Shown here: positions 1 to 7,539 of the stretch, piece after piece | Layout of the letters: each line of letters opens with the position of its first letter | How positions within the stretch are numbered: position 1 is the stretch's first letter | Origin: Hymenobacter rubidus | Lineage (GTDB): Bacteria; Bacteroidota; Bacteroidia; Cytophagales; Hymenobacteraceae | Length of the DNA stretch: 57,501 bases | NCBI RefSeq assembly: GCF_016734815.1 | Contig: NZ_JAERQF010000034.1 | Span: 1-57,501, forward strand | Direction: 5' to 3' | The notes under the pieces: model-generated | Database searches by the model: none | Told to the model about the DNA's origin: nothing | Seen by the model: only the letters and a program-made list of their open reading frames with translations | Position numbers and translations under genes: made by a program

Positions 1-2582
1 CCGCCCGCTGGCGCACCGCCGCCGCCGCCGCCGCCGCCAGTGCCGCCGCCGCTGAGGTCAGCGCCGCCGCCGCCTTCCCCTTTCAGGTCGTCGTTGTTGA
101 TGCTTTTGCCGCGGCGGGTTGGGCCGGCCGTGAGTTTGCCGATGCGGTAGCTGAAGTTCACCTGAAAGCTCAGGTTGTGCAGCACGTTGACGCTGGTTTG
201 GTCCAACAGGGGGCTGTTGACCTGGTTGCGGATGTTGATGGCGTTGGTGAAGAAGTTTTGGGCACCCAGGCCGAAGCTGCCTTTTTTGTCGGCGAAGTCG
301 CGCCGCACGCTCATGCCGTAGAAGCCAAAGCCGCTCTGGTAGCCTTGCAGCTGCACCTGCTGCCCGCGGTAGAAGCCGAAGGCCTGCAAGGCCCACACGT
401 CGGTGAACTTATAGCTGCCAAACAAGCGCCCGCTGGCCACGAAACCTTCGTTGCTGGCGTTGTAGAGCGGGTTGGGCACGTTGTTGGCCAGCACGGCGTA
501 GTAGGTATCAATGCCGCTGTTCAGGTTGAACTTGCCGCTGTTGATGCTGGCGAAGATGCTGCCGCCGTAAGCGTCTTCATTGCCAATGTTCTGGTAGGTA
601 ATATTCTGAACCCCGGTTGCTACGCCATTTTCGATGATGGGCGTGCGCACCGACTGAATGGAGCCCGTGGTGTTGCGCGCAAACACCGAGAAATTGACGT
701 TGGCTTTCTTTACCAATGTGCTGTAGCCCAGCTCGTAGTTGTTCGTGTATTCGGGCTCCAGCGTCGGGTCGCCCTTCGTGACAATGAGCGGGTTCGACTG
801 CTGCGGGTTTGGGTTCAGGAACTGCAGCGACGGGCGCTGGATGCGGCGGTTGTACGCCAGCTTCACCACGTTGCCATTGGCCAGCTTGCGCGAGAAGTTC
901 ACGCTGGGCACCAGCACCCCGTAATCGGGAATATTAACCGCTTTGCCGTCGTTAAAATCGGCCGTGATGGTGGTGTACTCGTAGCGAACCCCCGGCTTTA
1001 GGGTAAAGCCTTTGGGCAGGCCCATGGTATACGACACGTAGCCGGCCGCCACATTTTGGCGATAGTTAAACCCGTTGTTCAGCCCCACGCCGGTTTTTAC
1101 CACGTACGCGCCGTCCGAGCCCGTGGCCTGGTAGTAGCTGTAGTTGCTGGTGGCGCGGCGCAGAATGTCCTTGGCGCCAAATTCCAGCACCTGGGTTTTG
1201 CTCACCGGCGACTGATAATCGGCCTGCACCGTGTATTCTTCGTTGACGCTGGGGTTGTCGTTGCGCAGGCGGCTGGCCGTGTTGAAGTTCGAATCCAGGA
1301 TGGTATTCGTAAAATCGTTGGTGCGGTCGTTGCGGCTGTAGAGGGTCAGGATGCTAAATTCCTGCTGCGGCTTCTCAAACGCGTGGGTGTAGTTGAGGCT
1401 GGCGTCCACCGTGCCCGAGTTGTCCACCACGCTCACGTCGCGCACCGAGTTGCCCTGCGCCGAGGTCGAGAGCGTGGTCAGATGCGACTGGTCGTTGTGC
1501 TGGCGCCGCGCACCGTACGACAGCGACGCCTGCAACGAATTGTGCTTGTCGAGGTCGTAGTCCCAGCCCAGCACCGAGCGGCCAAAGCCCTGGCTCTGCT
1601 TGGTATCGGCCGACTGCGTGGTGGTCGACAGCACGTGGCCCAGTCCGTCCTTCAGCGTTTGCTGGTTCGTGAAGCTGCCCGGAATGTTATAGCCCGCCCG
1701 GCCACCGGCATTCAGCGAGAAGCCCATTTTGCCGGTGCGGTAGCTGCCGTTCAGGTTGAGGTTGCTGCTGCGCGTGCCCACGCTGGCATCCACGCCCAGC
1801 GTGCCGCCGCTCAGGTTATTGGTTTTGGTGATGATGTTGATGATGCCGCCCGAGCCCTCCGCGTCGTACTTGGCCGAGGGCGAGGTGATGACTTCCACCG
1901 TCTTAATCTGTTCGGCCGGAATCTGGCGCAGGGCATCGGCAATGCTGTTGGCGGCAATGGCCGAAGGCTTGTTGTTGATGAGCACTCGAATGTTGCTGGA
2001 GCCGCGCAAACTCACGTTGCCGTCCAAGTCCACGCTCAGCAGCGGCACACGCTTAAGCACGTCGGTGGCGTCGCCGCCGCGGGCTGTCTGGTCGTTTTCG
2101 GCGTTGTACACGGTGCGGTCCACTCGCTCCTCAATCAGCGGCTTTTGGGCCACCACCACCACTTCGCCCAGCTTTTGGGCCGACGCCGCCAAGGCCACGG
2201 TGCCCAAAGCAACCGCACCGCCAGCGGGCACTACCACGCCGGTCCGCTCCTCGTTTTTGTAGCCCAAAAAGCTCACCTGCACCTTATAGGTGCCCGCCGG
2301 AATGCCAGGCAGCACAAACTTGCCGTCGTCGCCGCACACCCCGCCGTTCACCGGCGAGCCCGATGCCGGGTCGATAACCGCCACCGTGGCGTAGGAAACC
2401 GGTTTGCCCGTAGCCGCATCCGTCACGGTGCCCGTAACGCGGCCTGTAGCCGCGCGTGGGCTGGCTCCTGCTGGGGCAGCTGGCCGCGCACCCGCGGGCG
2501 GGCCCTGCTGGGCCAGGGTAAAATGCGAAAGGCCCAACAGGGCCGAAAACAGTACGGCCGAAGCCGGTAAGGTTGGTTTCAT
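1..2582 (-). CDS. TonB-dependent outer-membrane receptor with N-terminal carboxypeptidase-regulatory-like domain (partial, C-terminus beyond window)
   Basis: About 860 codons are open from the ATG at 2582 to the window edge with no stop. The start gives a signal peptide (MKPTLPASAVLFSALLG..., probable cleavage after Ala24). A CarboxypepD_reg-like beta-sandwich follows (GRVTGTVTDAATGKPVSYAT), then a plug domain with VEVITSPSAKYDAEGSGGI and a long beta-barrel of the OMP_b-brl_3 type. The last visible part is a Gly-rich tail, so the true end is probably close outside the window. Family knowledge: such receptors import or export ligands across the outer membrane using TonB energy, but the substrate cannot be read here. 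It is not a SusC, because no SusD neighbour is present. The gene is divergent from dxs. Long plus-strand frames across it are GC-driven shadows. Confidence 0.9.
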   Translation of the reverse strand, partial: MKPTLPASAVLFSALLGLSHFTLAQQGPPAGARPAAPAGASPRAATGRVTGTVTDAATGKPVSYATVAVIDPASGSPVNGGVCGDDGKFVLPGIPAGTYKVQVSFLGYKNEERTGVVVPAGGAVALGTVALAASAQKLGEVVVVAQKPLIEERVDRTVYNAENDQTARGGDATDVLKRVPLLSVDLDGNVSLRGSSNIRVLINNKPSAIAANSIADALRQIPAEQIKTVEVITSPSAKYDAEGSGGIINIITKTNNLSGGTLGVDASVGTRSSNLNLNGSYRTGKMGFSLNAGGRAGYNIPGSFTNQQTLKDGLGHVLSTTTQSADTKQSQGFGRSVLGWDYDLDKHNSLQASLSYGARRQHNDQSHLTTLSTSAQGNSVRDVSVVDNSGTVDASLNYTHAFEKPQQEFSILTLYSRNDRTNDFTNTILDSNFNTASRLRNDNPSVNEEYTVQADYQSPVSKTQVLEFGAKDILRRATSNYSYYQATGSDGAYVVKTGVGLNNGFNYRQNVAAGYVSYTMGLPKGFTLKPGVRYEYTTITADFNDGKAVNIPDYGVLVPSVNFSRKLANGNVVKLAYNRRIQRPSLQFLNPNPQQSNPLIVTKGDPTLEPEYTNNYELGYSTLVKKANVNFSVFARNTTGSIQSVRTPIIENGVATGVQNITYQNIGNEDAYGGSIFASINSGKFNLNSGIDTYYAVLANNVPNPLYNASNEGFVASGRLFGSYKFTDVWALQAFGFYRGQQVQLQGYQSGFGFYGMSVRRDFADKKGSFGLGAQNFFTNAINIRNQVNSPLLDQTSVNVLHNLSFQVNFSYRIGKLTAGPTRRGKSINNDDLKGEGGGGADLSGGGTGGGGGGGGAPAG

Positions 2583-2612
2583 ACAATTCATAACGGCCAA
2601 AGTGCCGAATTT

Positions 2613-2640
2613 GAAGCCAATGGTTGCATCCATTGGCTTC
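2613..2640. other. Perfect hairpin in the 5' region of the TonB-dependent receptor
   Basis: Eleven-base arms GAAGCCAATGG and CCATTGGCTTC flank a six-base loop, 31 bases upstream of the receptor start. No T-run follows on either strand, so it is not a canonical terminator. It would lie in the 5' untranslated leader of the receptor mRNA if transcription starts upstream, or it may be an operator. Confidence 0.5.
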
Positions 2641-2816
2641 GGTTCTTGTTTATGGAGGCGGCGGTCCGCCCGTTGTATCGTCCATAATAGCTTGCGCATT
2701 ACGCAAAGCTCCTCCCGGCGACGGCCTTTCCGACCAAAAACTAGATTATCAATTCGCAAACCCCGACCAAGTCCCGAATTCCTTCGGGCGCAACAACCGC
2801 ACTTCGCTCGGCGTCG

Positions 2817-2824
2817 TACCTTTG
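2817..2824 (+). promoter_or_regulatory. Bacteroidota -7 promoter element upstream of dxs
   Basis: TACCTTTG fits the Bacteroidota consensus TAnnTTTG recognised by the primary sigma factor. It lies 71 bases before the dxs ATG. A clear -33 TTG is not present at the usual spacing, so only the -7 box supports the call. Confidence 0.5.
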
Positions 2825-2894
2825 TGCCGGCCCAACAATCTTTTAGCGGGTCAGGCGGTTACCCTTCCGTCACCCATCCCACCACGCCTGCCTG

Positions 2895-4841
2895 ATGATA
2901 GTTGAACCCGGCCCGCTGCTCGCAGCGATTGATTCGCCCGACGACCTTAAAAAGCTTGCTCCTGAGCAATTAGTCCAACTCAGCACCGAGCTGCGCGATT
3001 TTATCATCGACTCCGTGAGCATCTACGGTGGCCATTTTGGGGCTTCCCTGGGTGTGGTTGAGCTGACGGTGGCCCTGCACTACGTCTTCAACACGCCGCA
3101 CGACCAACTGGTGTGGGACGTGGGCCACCAGGCCTACGGCCACAAAATTCTCACCGGCCGGCGCGACAAATTCCCCACCAACCGCCGTTACAAAGGCATG
3201 TCGGGCTTTCCGAAGCGCAGCGAAAGCGAGTACGATGCTTTCGGCGTGGGCCACAGCAGCACCAGCATCGGGGCGGCGCTGGGCATGGCCGTGGCATCAG
3301 ACTATAAAGGCGAATTCGACCGCCAGCACATCGCCGTAATCGGCGACGGGGCCATGACGGCCGGCATGAGCTTCGAGGCGCTGAACCAGGCCGGCGTACT
3401 CAACAATAACATGATTGTCGTACTGAACGACAACTGCATGAGCATCGACCCCAACGTGGGCGCCCTCAAGGAATACCTCACCGACATCACCACCTCGCGC
3501 ACCTACAACAAGGTGCGCGACGAACTTTGGAACGTGCTCGGCAAGCTTTCCAAATTCGGCCCGAATCCCCAGCACATTGCCCGCAAAGTAGAGGCTGCCA
3601 TGAAGGCGACGCTCATGAAGCAGAGCAACCTGTTTGAAGCCCTGAAATTCCGCTATTTCGGCCCCGTCGATGGGCACGACGTGCAGCATCTGGTAGCAGT
3701 TTTGAACGACCTAAAGTCCATTCCCGGCCCCAAGTTGCTGCATTGCGTCACGGTGAAAGGCAAGGGCTACGCGCTGGCCGAGAAAGACCAGACGCTGTGG
3801 CATGCGCCGGGCCTGTTTGATAAAATCACGGGCGAGATTTACAAGAAAACGCCCTCCGTGCCGCAGCCGCCCAAGTACCAGGACGTATTTGGCCACACGC
3901 TGCTGGAACTGGCCGAGGCCAACGACAAAATCATGGGCGTGACGCCGGCCATGCCCTCGGGCTCGTCGCTCAACATCATGATGGCCGCCATGCCCACCCG
4001 CGCCTTCGACGTGGGCATTGCTGAGCAGCACGCCGTTACGTTTTCGGCCGGCCTGGCCACGCAGGGCTTGGTGCCGTTCTGCAACATCTACTCCTCGTTC
4101 ATGCAGCGGGGCTACGACCAGGTGGTGCACGACGTGGCCCTGCAAAACCTGCACGTGGTGTTCTGCCTCGACCGTGCCGGTTTTGCCGGCGCCGACGGTC
4201 CCACCCACCACGGCTGCTACGACCTGGCCTATATGCGCTGCATCCCCAACATCGTGGTGTCGGCCCCGATGAACGAGCAGGAACTGCGCAACTTGATGTA
4301 CACCGCCCAACTGCCCGAAAATGCCGGCCCCTTCAGCATCCGCTACCCGCGCGGCGAAGGCGTGATGCCCGAGTGGCGCACGCCGCTGCAGCGCGTAGCC
4401 ATCGGCACGGGCCGCGTGGTGCGCGAGGGCGAAGAAGGCGGCGTGGCCATCCTCAGCATCGGCCACATCGGTAATTACGCGGTAAGCGCCACCGAAACCC
4501 TGGCCGCCGAAGGCCTCGACGCCGGCCACTACGACATGCGTTTCTGCAAGCCGCTGGACGAGGAAATGTTGCGCGACGTGGCCCGCCGCTACCGCGCCAT
4601 CGTGACGGTAGAAGACGGCTGTCTGCCCGGCGGCTTCGGCTCAGCCGTGCTGGAGTTTCTCACCGACCACGGTTTTCACCTGCCCGTGCGCCGCCTCGGC
4701 ATCCCCGACCGCGTAGTAGAACACGGCACCCAGGACGAACTCTACAAAGAGTGCGGCTTCGACGCCGCCGGCATCGCCCAGGCTGTGCGCGAAATGAGCG
4801 CCAAAGTAGCTTCCGATGCCTTGGCAACGGTGCTGCGGTAG
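2895..4841 (+). CDS. dxs: 1-deoxy-D-xylulose-5-phosphate synthase
   Basis: This 648-residue protein matches DXS along its length. DXS condenses pyruvate and glyceraldehyde-3-phosphate to DXP, the first step of the MEP isoprenoid pathway, using thiamine diphosphate in the cytoplasm. Visible hallmarks are the N-terminal DVGHQAYGHKILTGR block, the thiamine-binding GDGAMTAGMSFEALNQAG motif (G150-D151-G152) with its later NDN, the central VGIAEQHAVTFSAGLA block, and the C-terminal transketolase domain with VEDGCLPGGFGSAVLE. The length is slightly above the usual 620-640 residues. A TAnnTTTG promoter box lies upstream. The gene stands alone, divergent from the receptor and convergent with the small gene downstream. 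It also draws on the glyceraldehyde-3-phosphate pool fed by pentose catabolism next door, but the adjacency may be chance. Confidence 0.97.
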   Translation: MIVEPGPLLAAIDSPDDLKKLAPEQLVQLSTELRDFIIDSVSIYGGHFGASLGVVELTVALHYVFNTPHDQLVWDVGHQAYGHKILTGRRDKFPTNRRYKGMSGFPKRSESEYDAFGVGHSSTSIGAALGMAVASDYKGEFDRQHIAVIGDGAMTAGMSFEALNQAGVLNNNMIVVLNDNCMSIDPNVGALKEYLTDITTSRTYNKVRDELWNVLGKLSKFGPNPQHIARKVEAAMKATLMKQSNLFEALKFRYFGPVDGHDVQHLVAVLNDLKSIPGPKLLHCVTVKGKGYALAEKDQTLWHAPGLFDKITGEIYKKTPSVPQPPKYQDVFGHTLLELAEANDKIMGVTPAMPSGSSLNIMMAAMPTRAFDVGIAEQHAVTFSAGLATQGLVPFCNIYSSFMQRGYDQVVHDVALQNLHVVFCLDRAGFAGADGPTHHGCYDLAYMRCIPNIVVSAPMNEQELRNLMYTAQLPENAGPFSIRYPRGEGVMPEWRTPLQRVAIGTGRVVREGEEGGVAILSIGHIGNYAVSATETLAAEGLDAGHYDMRFCKPLDEEMLRDVARRYRAIVTVEDGCLPGGFGSAVLEFLTDHGFHLPVRRLGIPDRVVEHGTQDELYKECGFDAAGIAQAVREMSAKVASDALATVLR

Positions 4842-4871
4842 GGTCTCATTGCCTTCGCATTCCTGCTTCGA

Positions 4872-4973
4872 GCCCGTCAGGTAGAGCGCAGCGAAGCATC
4901 TCGCGTGCAACAGCCCATCGATTGAATTACGTGAGTCCGCGAGCTGATTCGGCTCCGCCTCCGCATGACGGGC
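4872..4973. repeat. Degenerate copy of the interspersed palindromic repeat
   Basis: The left arm reads GAGCGCAGCGAAGCATCTCG and the right arm is a decayed counterpart ending CGCATGACGGGC. It belongs to the GTCATGCTGAGC...GCTCAGCATGAC family found throughout this window, but with more mismatches than other copies. It lies between the convergent dxs and DUF3850-like genes. Confidence 0.6.
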
Positions 4974-4991
4974 AATAGTCTATACACACCG

Positions 4992-5017
4992 AAGAAGCCT
5001 CTCTTAAGAGGCTTCTT
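4992..5017. terminator. Bidirectional terminator-like hairpin between convergent genes
   Basis: Eleven-base perfect arms AAGAAGCCTCT and AGAGGCTTCTT flank a four-base loop. It sits 17 bases past the stop of the minus-strand gene and about 150 bases past dxs. The arms end in TTCTT rather than a long T-run, so termination is likely but not textbook. Confidence 0.6.
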
Positions 5018-5034
5018 GCGCTTTCGGAGCAACT

Positions 5035-5388
5035 TTACCAGAGACGAATGTCCGTGATTCCCGAAGGGATGGGCGGCTGGTCGCTAAACCCAAGAACGCA
5101 CCAGTTGGGCTGGATGCCAAATACACCACCCTGAAGCACATAGCTTACCCAACGGGTGATGGTTTTGCCGGTGTATTGCTCGCTCTCGGGCTCGAACTCG
5201 CGAAGCACCAGCACGTCGCCAACCTGGAAGTTGCAGTCGTTTTCGCGCACATCGAAAGGCTTGCTGCCGGCTTTAACCGCATCGAAACAGCTGGGCCAAA
5301 TCTTGAGCTCATGCGTTTGATGCTGAGCGGGGTTGGAAGTATGAAACTGAGGAACGAATTGCTCGGGAAGTACAATGTTGGTGTTCAT
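5035..5388 (-). CDS. DUF3850 / ASCH-like small protein
   Basis: The 117-residue protein contains HELKIWPSCFDAVKAGSKPF followed by DVREND and FQVGDVLVLREF, the pattern I recognise for DUF3850 in the ASCH superfamily (PUA-related fold, presumed RNA binding). The beta-rich core is complete: a substrate-pocket segment, the VGD strand-turn and a final YVLQGG strand. No signal peptide is visible, so it is probably cytoplasmic. The start at 5388 leaves about 25 residues before the domain and is the only good ATG. Such proteins are often carried on phages and islands, and the AT-rich stretch upstream fits acquired DNA, but no phage gene is present. The cellular role is unknown. Confidence 0.75.
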   Translation of the reverse strand: MNTNIVLPEQFVPQFHTSNPAQHQTHELKIWPSCFDAVKAGSKPFDVRENDCNFQVGDVLVLREFEPESEQYTGKTITRWVSYVLQGGVFGIQPNWCVLGFSDQPPIPSGITDIRLW

Positions 5389-6196
5389 AATAAGGGCTGT
5401 TTAGGAGGAAGTCGACCGGCGCTTGTTGCCACCTTCTGAACCACACTACAGTGGAATGGTGGGCCGGGACTTCATGAGCATCACGAAGAGATTTACTGGA
5501 AGTTAGTCAATAATTGGTTAGCACTCCGCTTTACCGCTCGTGCTCGTGTTTGTCTTCGTGATTTAATTAACGACAAGATAATCAGAGTGGTTTCAATGCG
5601 AGGTGCTGCTAGGCTACGCTGCCGGAGGCGCTCAATAGCAGCGGCAGCCTTTGCGAAATCGATTGAACAGGCCGCGTTGGGGCTTTTTTTCCTGTGGCGG
5701 CTTGCCCGCCATACTGTGAAATAGCAGCCGAAAAAAAATGAGTATCCAATACGCGGCCACTTGGGCTTTGACCTATTCGTGTAGTGGCATCTTGCTCAAT
5801 GGCTGCCAACAGCACCACGCCCTGCCCATATTCAAAATTGACATCATGAGCCCCTGTCGGTGACAGGGGCTCATTAAAAGAAACCCGTTGCCGAAGCGCC
5901 TTGCAGAGACGGAGGTGCGGGTTAGCCAAAAGGTGTATATTATTGTCATTTCTGTGCGAAACATATTGCCTATGGTTCTAATAGTTAATTGATTGCGTTT
6001 ATTATAAACACAATCGTTTGTGTATGATTTTGATAGTTTGGGAATGGCAGACTTTCTTTGTAGGATGCAGGCAGAGTGAGGCGCAAAAAGGGCCTATTTA
6101 CTACTTTGTTTTGCGCCTTTGCCTGAACCGAAAGCTGATTTTTCTCACTTCCACGCGGAGCAGTTGCCCACTTTAAATTCCCATTCCCGTTTTCTC
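5389..6196. other. AT-rich intergenic stretch with no convincing gene
   Basis: About 800 bases separate the DUF3850-like gene from the arabinose operon. Base composition drops sharply; for example the 60 bases from 5941 hold only 19 G or C. A minus-strand frame at 5609-5929 (106 codons) overlaps another at 5773-5964, and neither has a recognisable domain. The stretch holds a hairpin at about 5849-5873 (GAGCCCCTGTC / GACAGGGGCTC) without a T-run, and the palindromic operator candidate at 6008-6023. It may be a gene remnant plus the operon's regulatory region. Confidence 0.6.
6008..6023. promoter_or_regulatory. Putative LacI-type operator upstream of the arabinose operon
   Basis: ACACAATCGTTTGTGT is a 16-base palindrome centred on CG in which seven of eight base pairs are symmetric. 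It lies 174 bases before the first gene of the arabinose operon in an otherwise AT-rich region. LacI-family operators are typically CG-centred palindromes of this length. The regulator at 21183-22244 is the candidate binder; this is inference from position and symmetry. Confidence 0.5.
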
Positions 6197-7396
6197 ATGC
6201 GTAAAACTTTACATTCCGGGCTGCTGGCTGCCACTTTGCCCGGCTTCCTGCTCTTGGCCGCCTGCGGGTCCAACCAATCTGCGGAGCAATCCACGACGAC
6301 GGCCCCGGCCGCCGATTCCACCCACACGAAATCCGCCACTATGCCTACTTCCGCCTCTTTCGGCAAAACGCCCGACGGCACCGAAGCGCAGCTATTCACC
6401 CTCACCAACAAGCAGGGCGCCAAAGCCACCATCACCAACTACGGCGGCACCCTGGTGAGCCTGCTAGTGCCGGACAAGGATGGCAAAATGGGCGACGTGG
6501 TGCTTGGCTTCGACAACGTGGACGGCTATGCCGGCCCGGCTTTCCGCAAGGCTAATCCCTACATTGGCGCGCTGATTGGACGCTATGGCAACCGCATCAA
6601 AAACGGAAAATTCACCATCGACGGCAAAGCCTACCAGGTGGGCGTGAACAATGGCCCGAACTCGCTGCACGGCGGCAAAGTGGGCTTCGACCAGAAAATA
6701 TGGGAAGCCACGCCCGGTACATCGGACGAAGGCCAGACGCTGACCCTCAAGTACCTGAGCAAAGACGGCGAAGAAGGCTACCCCGGCAACCTGCAGGTGA
6801 CGGTGGTGTACACCCTCACCGACAATAACGCGCTGAAAATTGACTACACGGCCACTACCGACAAAACCACGCCCGTCAACCTCACCAACCACGCCTACTT
6901 CAACCTGAGCCACGGCGTGAGCAAAGACATCCTGGCCCACGAAGTGACCCTGCCCGCCGACCGCTACACCGTGGTGGACGCCACCCTGATTCCGACCGGC
7001 GAACTGAAGCCGGTGAAGGGCACGCCCTTCGACTTCACTACGCCGCACGCCATTGGCGAGCGTATTGCGCAGGTGCCCGGTGGCTACGACCACAACTGGG
7101 TGCTAAACGGCAGCGGCGAAGGCCAGCATGCCGCCGCTACTGTGTACGACCCCACCTCGGGCCGCACGATGGAGGTGGCGACAGACGAGCCCGGTATCCA
7201 GTTCTACACCGGCAACTTCCTCGATGGCAGCCTACACGGCAAAGGCGGTACCGTGTACGGCCTGCACGGCGGCTTCTGCCTCGAAACCCAGCACTTCCCC
7301 GATTCGCCCAACCAGCCCAAGTTCCCCAGCACCATCCTGAAGCCGGGCGAAACCTACCGCACCACTAGCGTTTACACGTTCGGCGTGCGGAAGTAA
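6197..7396 (+). CDS. galM: Aldose 1-epimerase, predicted lipoprotein
   Basis: Mutarotase interconverts alpha and beta anomers of aldoses. The chosen ATG at 6197 gives 399 residues and a lipoprotein signal (MRKTLHSGLLAATLPGFLLL then AAC, lipidated Cys23); an upstream in-frame ATG at 6119 would bury this signal. The GalM domain begins near residue 55 and carries the catalytic histidine in NLTNHAYFNLS (His232) and the catalytic glutamate in LETQHFPDSPNQP (Glu363), as well as GRYGNRIKNGKF and GGYDHNW. It is the first gene of the arabinose operon, so arabinose anomers released by the GH51 and GH43 enzymes are the likely substrate, handled outside the cytoplasm. A palindromic repeat separates it from araB. 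Confidence 0.93.
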   Translation: MRKTLHSGLLAATLPGFLLLAACGSNQSAEQSTTTAPAADSTHTKSATMPTSASFGKTPDGTEAQLFTLTNKQGAKATITNYGGTLVSLLVPDKDGKMGDVVLGFDNVDGYAGPAFRKANPYIGALIGRYGNRIKNGKFTIDGKAYQVGVNNGPNSLHGGKVGFDQKIWEATPGTSDEGQTLTLKYLSKDGEEGYPGNLQVTVVYTLTDNNALKIDYTATTDKTTPVNLTNHAYFNLSHGVSKDILAHEVTLPADRYTVVDATLIPTGELKPVKGTPFDFTTPHAIGERIAQVPGGYDHNWVLNGSGEGQHAAATVYDPTSGRTMEVATDEPGIQFYTGNFLDGSLHGKGGTVYGLHGGFCLETQHFPDSPNQPKFPSTILKPGETYRTTSVYTFGVRK

Positions 7397-7416
7397 GAGT
7401 AAGTTGAAAGAAAAGA

Positions 7417-7515
7417 ACGTCATGCCGAGCGTAGCCGAGGCATCTCGCATGCAACAGTAATCAATGCCGTTGCAACGAAGCGAGCGAGATGCCTCGGCTG
7501 CGCTCGGCATGACGA
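7417..7515. repeat. Interspersed palindromic repeat, galM-araB gap
   Basis: Arms ACGTCATGCCGAGCG...AGGCATCTCGC and GCGAGATGCCT...CGCTCGGCATGACG form a long hairpin with an approximately 40-base loop. This copy carries the GCCGAGG sub-type of the arm rather than GTCGAAG. It fills nearly all of the 143-base gap between the epimerase and araB. Confidence 0.85.
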
Positions 7516-7539
7516 CCAGCTATTAACATTCGATAAAAT

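Noticed and set aside
1056..2570. Long plus-strand open frame of about 500 codons
   Set aside because: It is antisense to the TonB-dependent receptor, whose minus-strand frame has a signal peptide, plug and barrel motifs. The plus frame is Arg/Val/His-rich with no domain, a common artefact in GC-rich DNA.
5609..5929. Minus-strand frame of 106 codons in the AT-rich gap
   Set aside because: No domain, no promoter, and it overlaps another frame with equally poor content. Retained only as part of the description of the gap.
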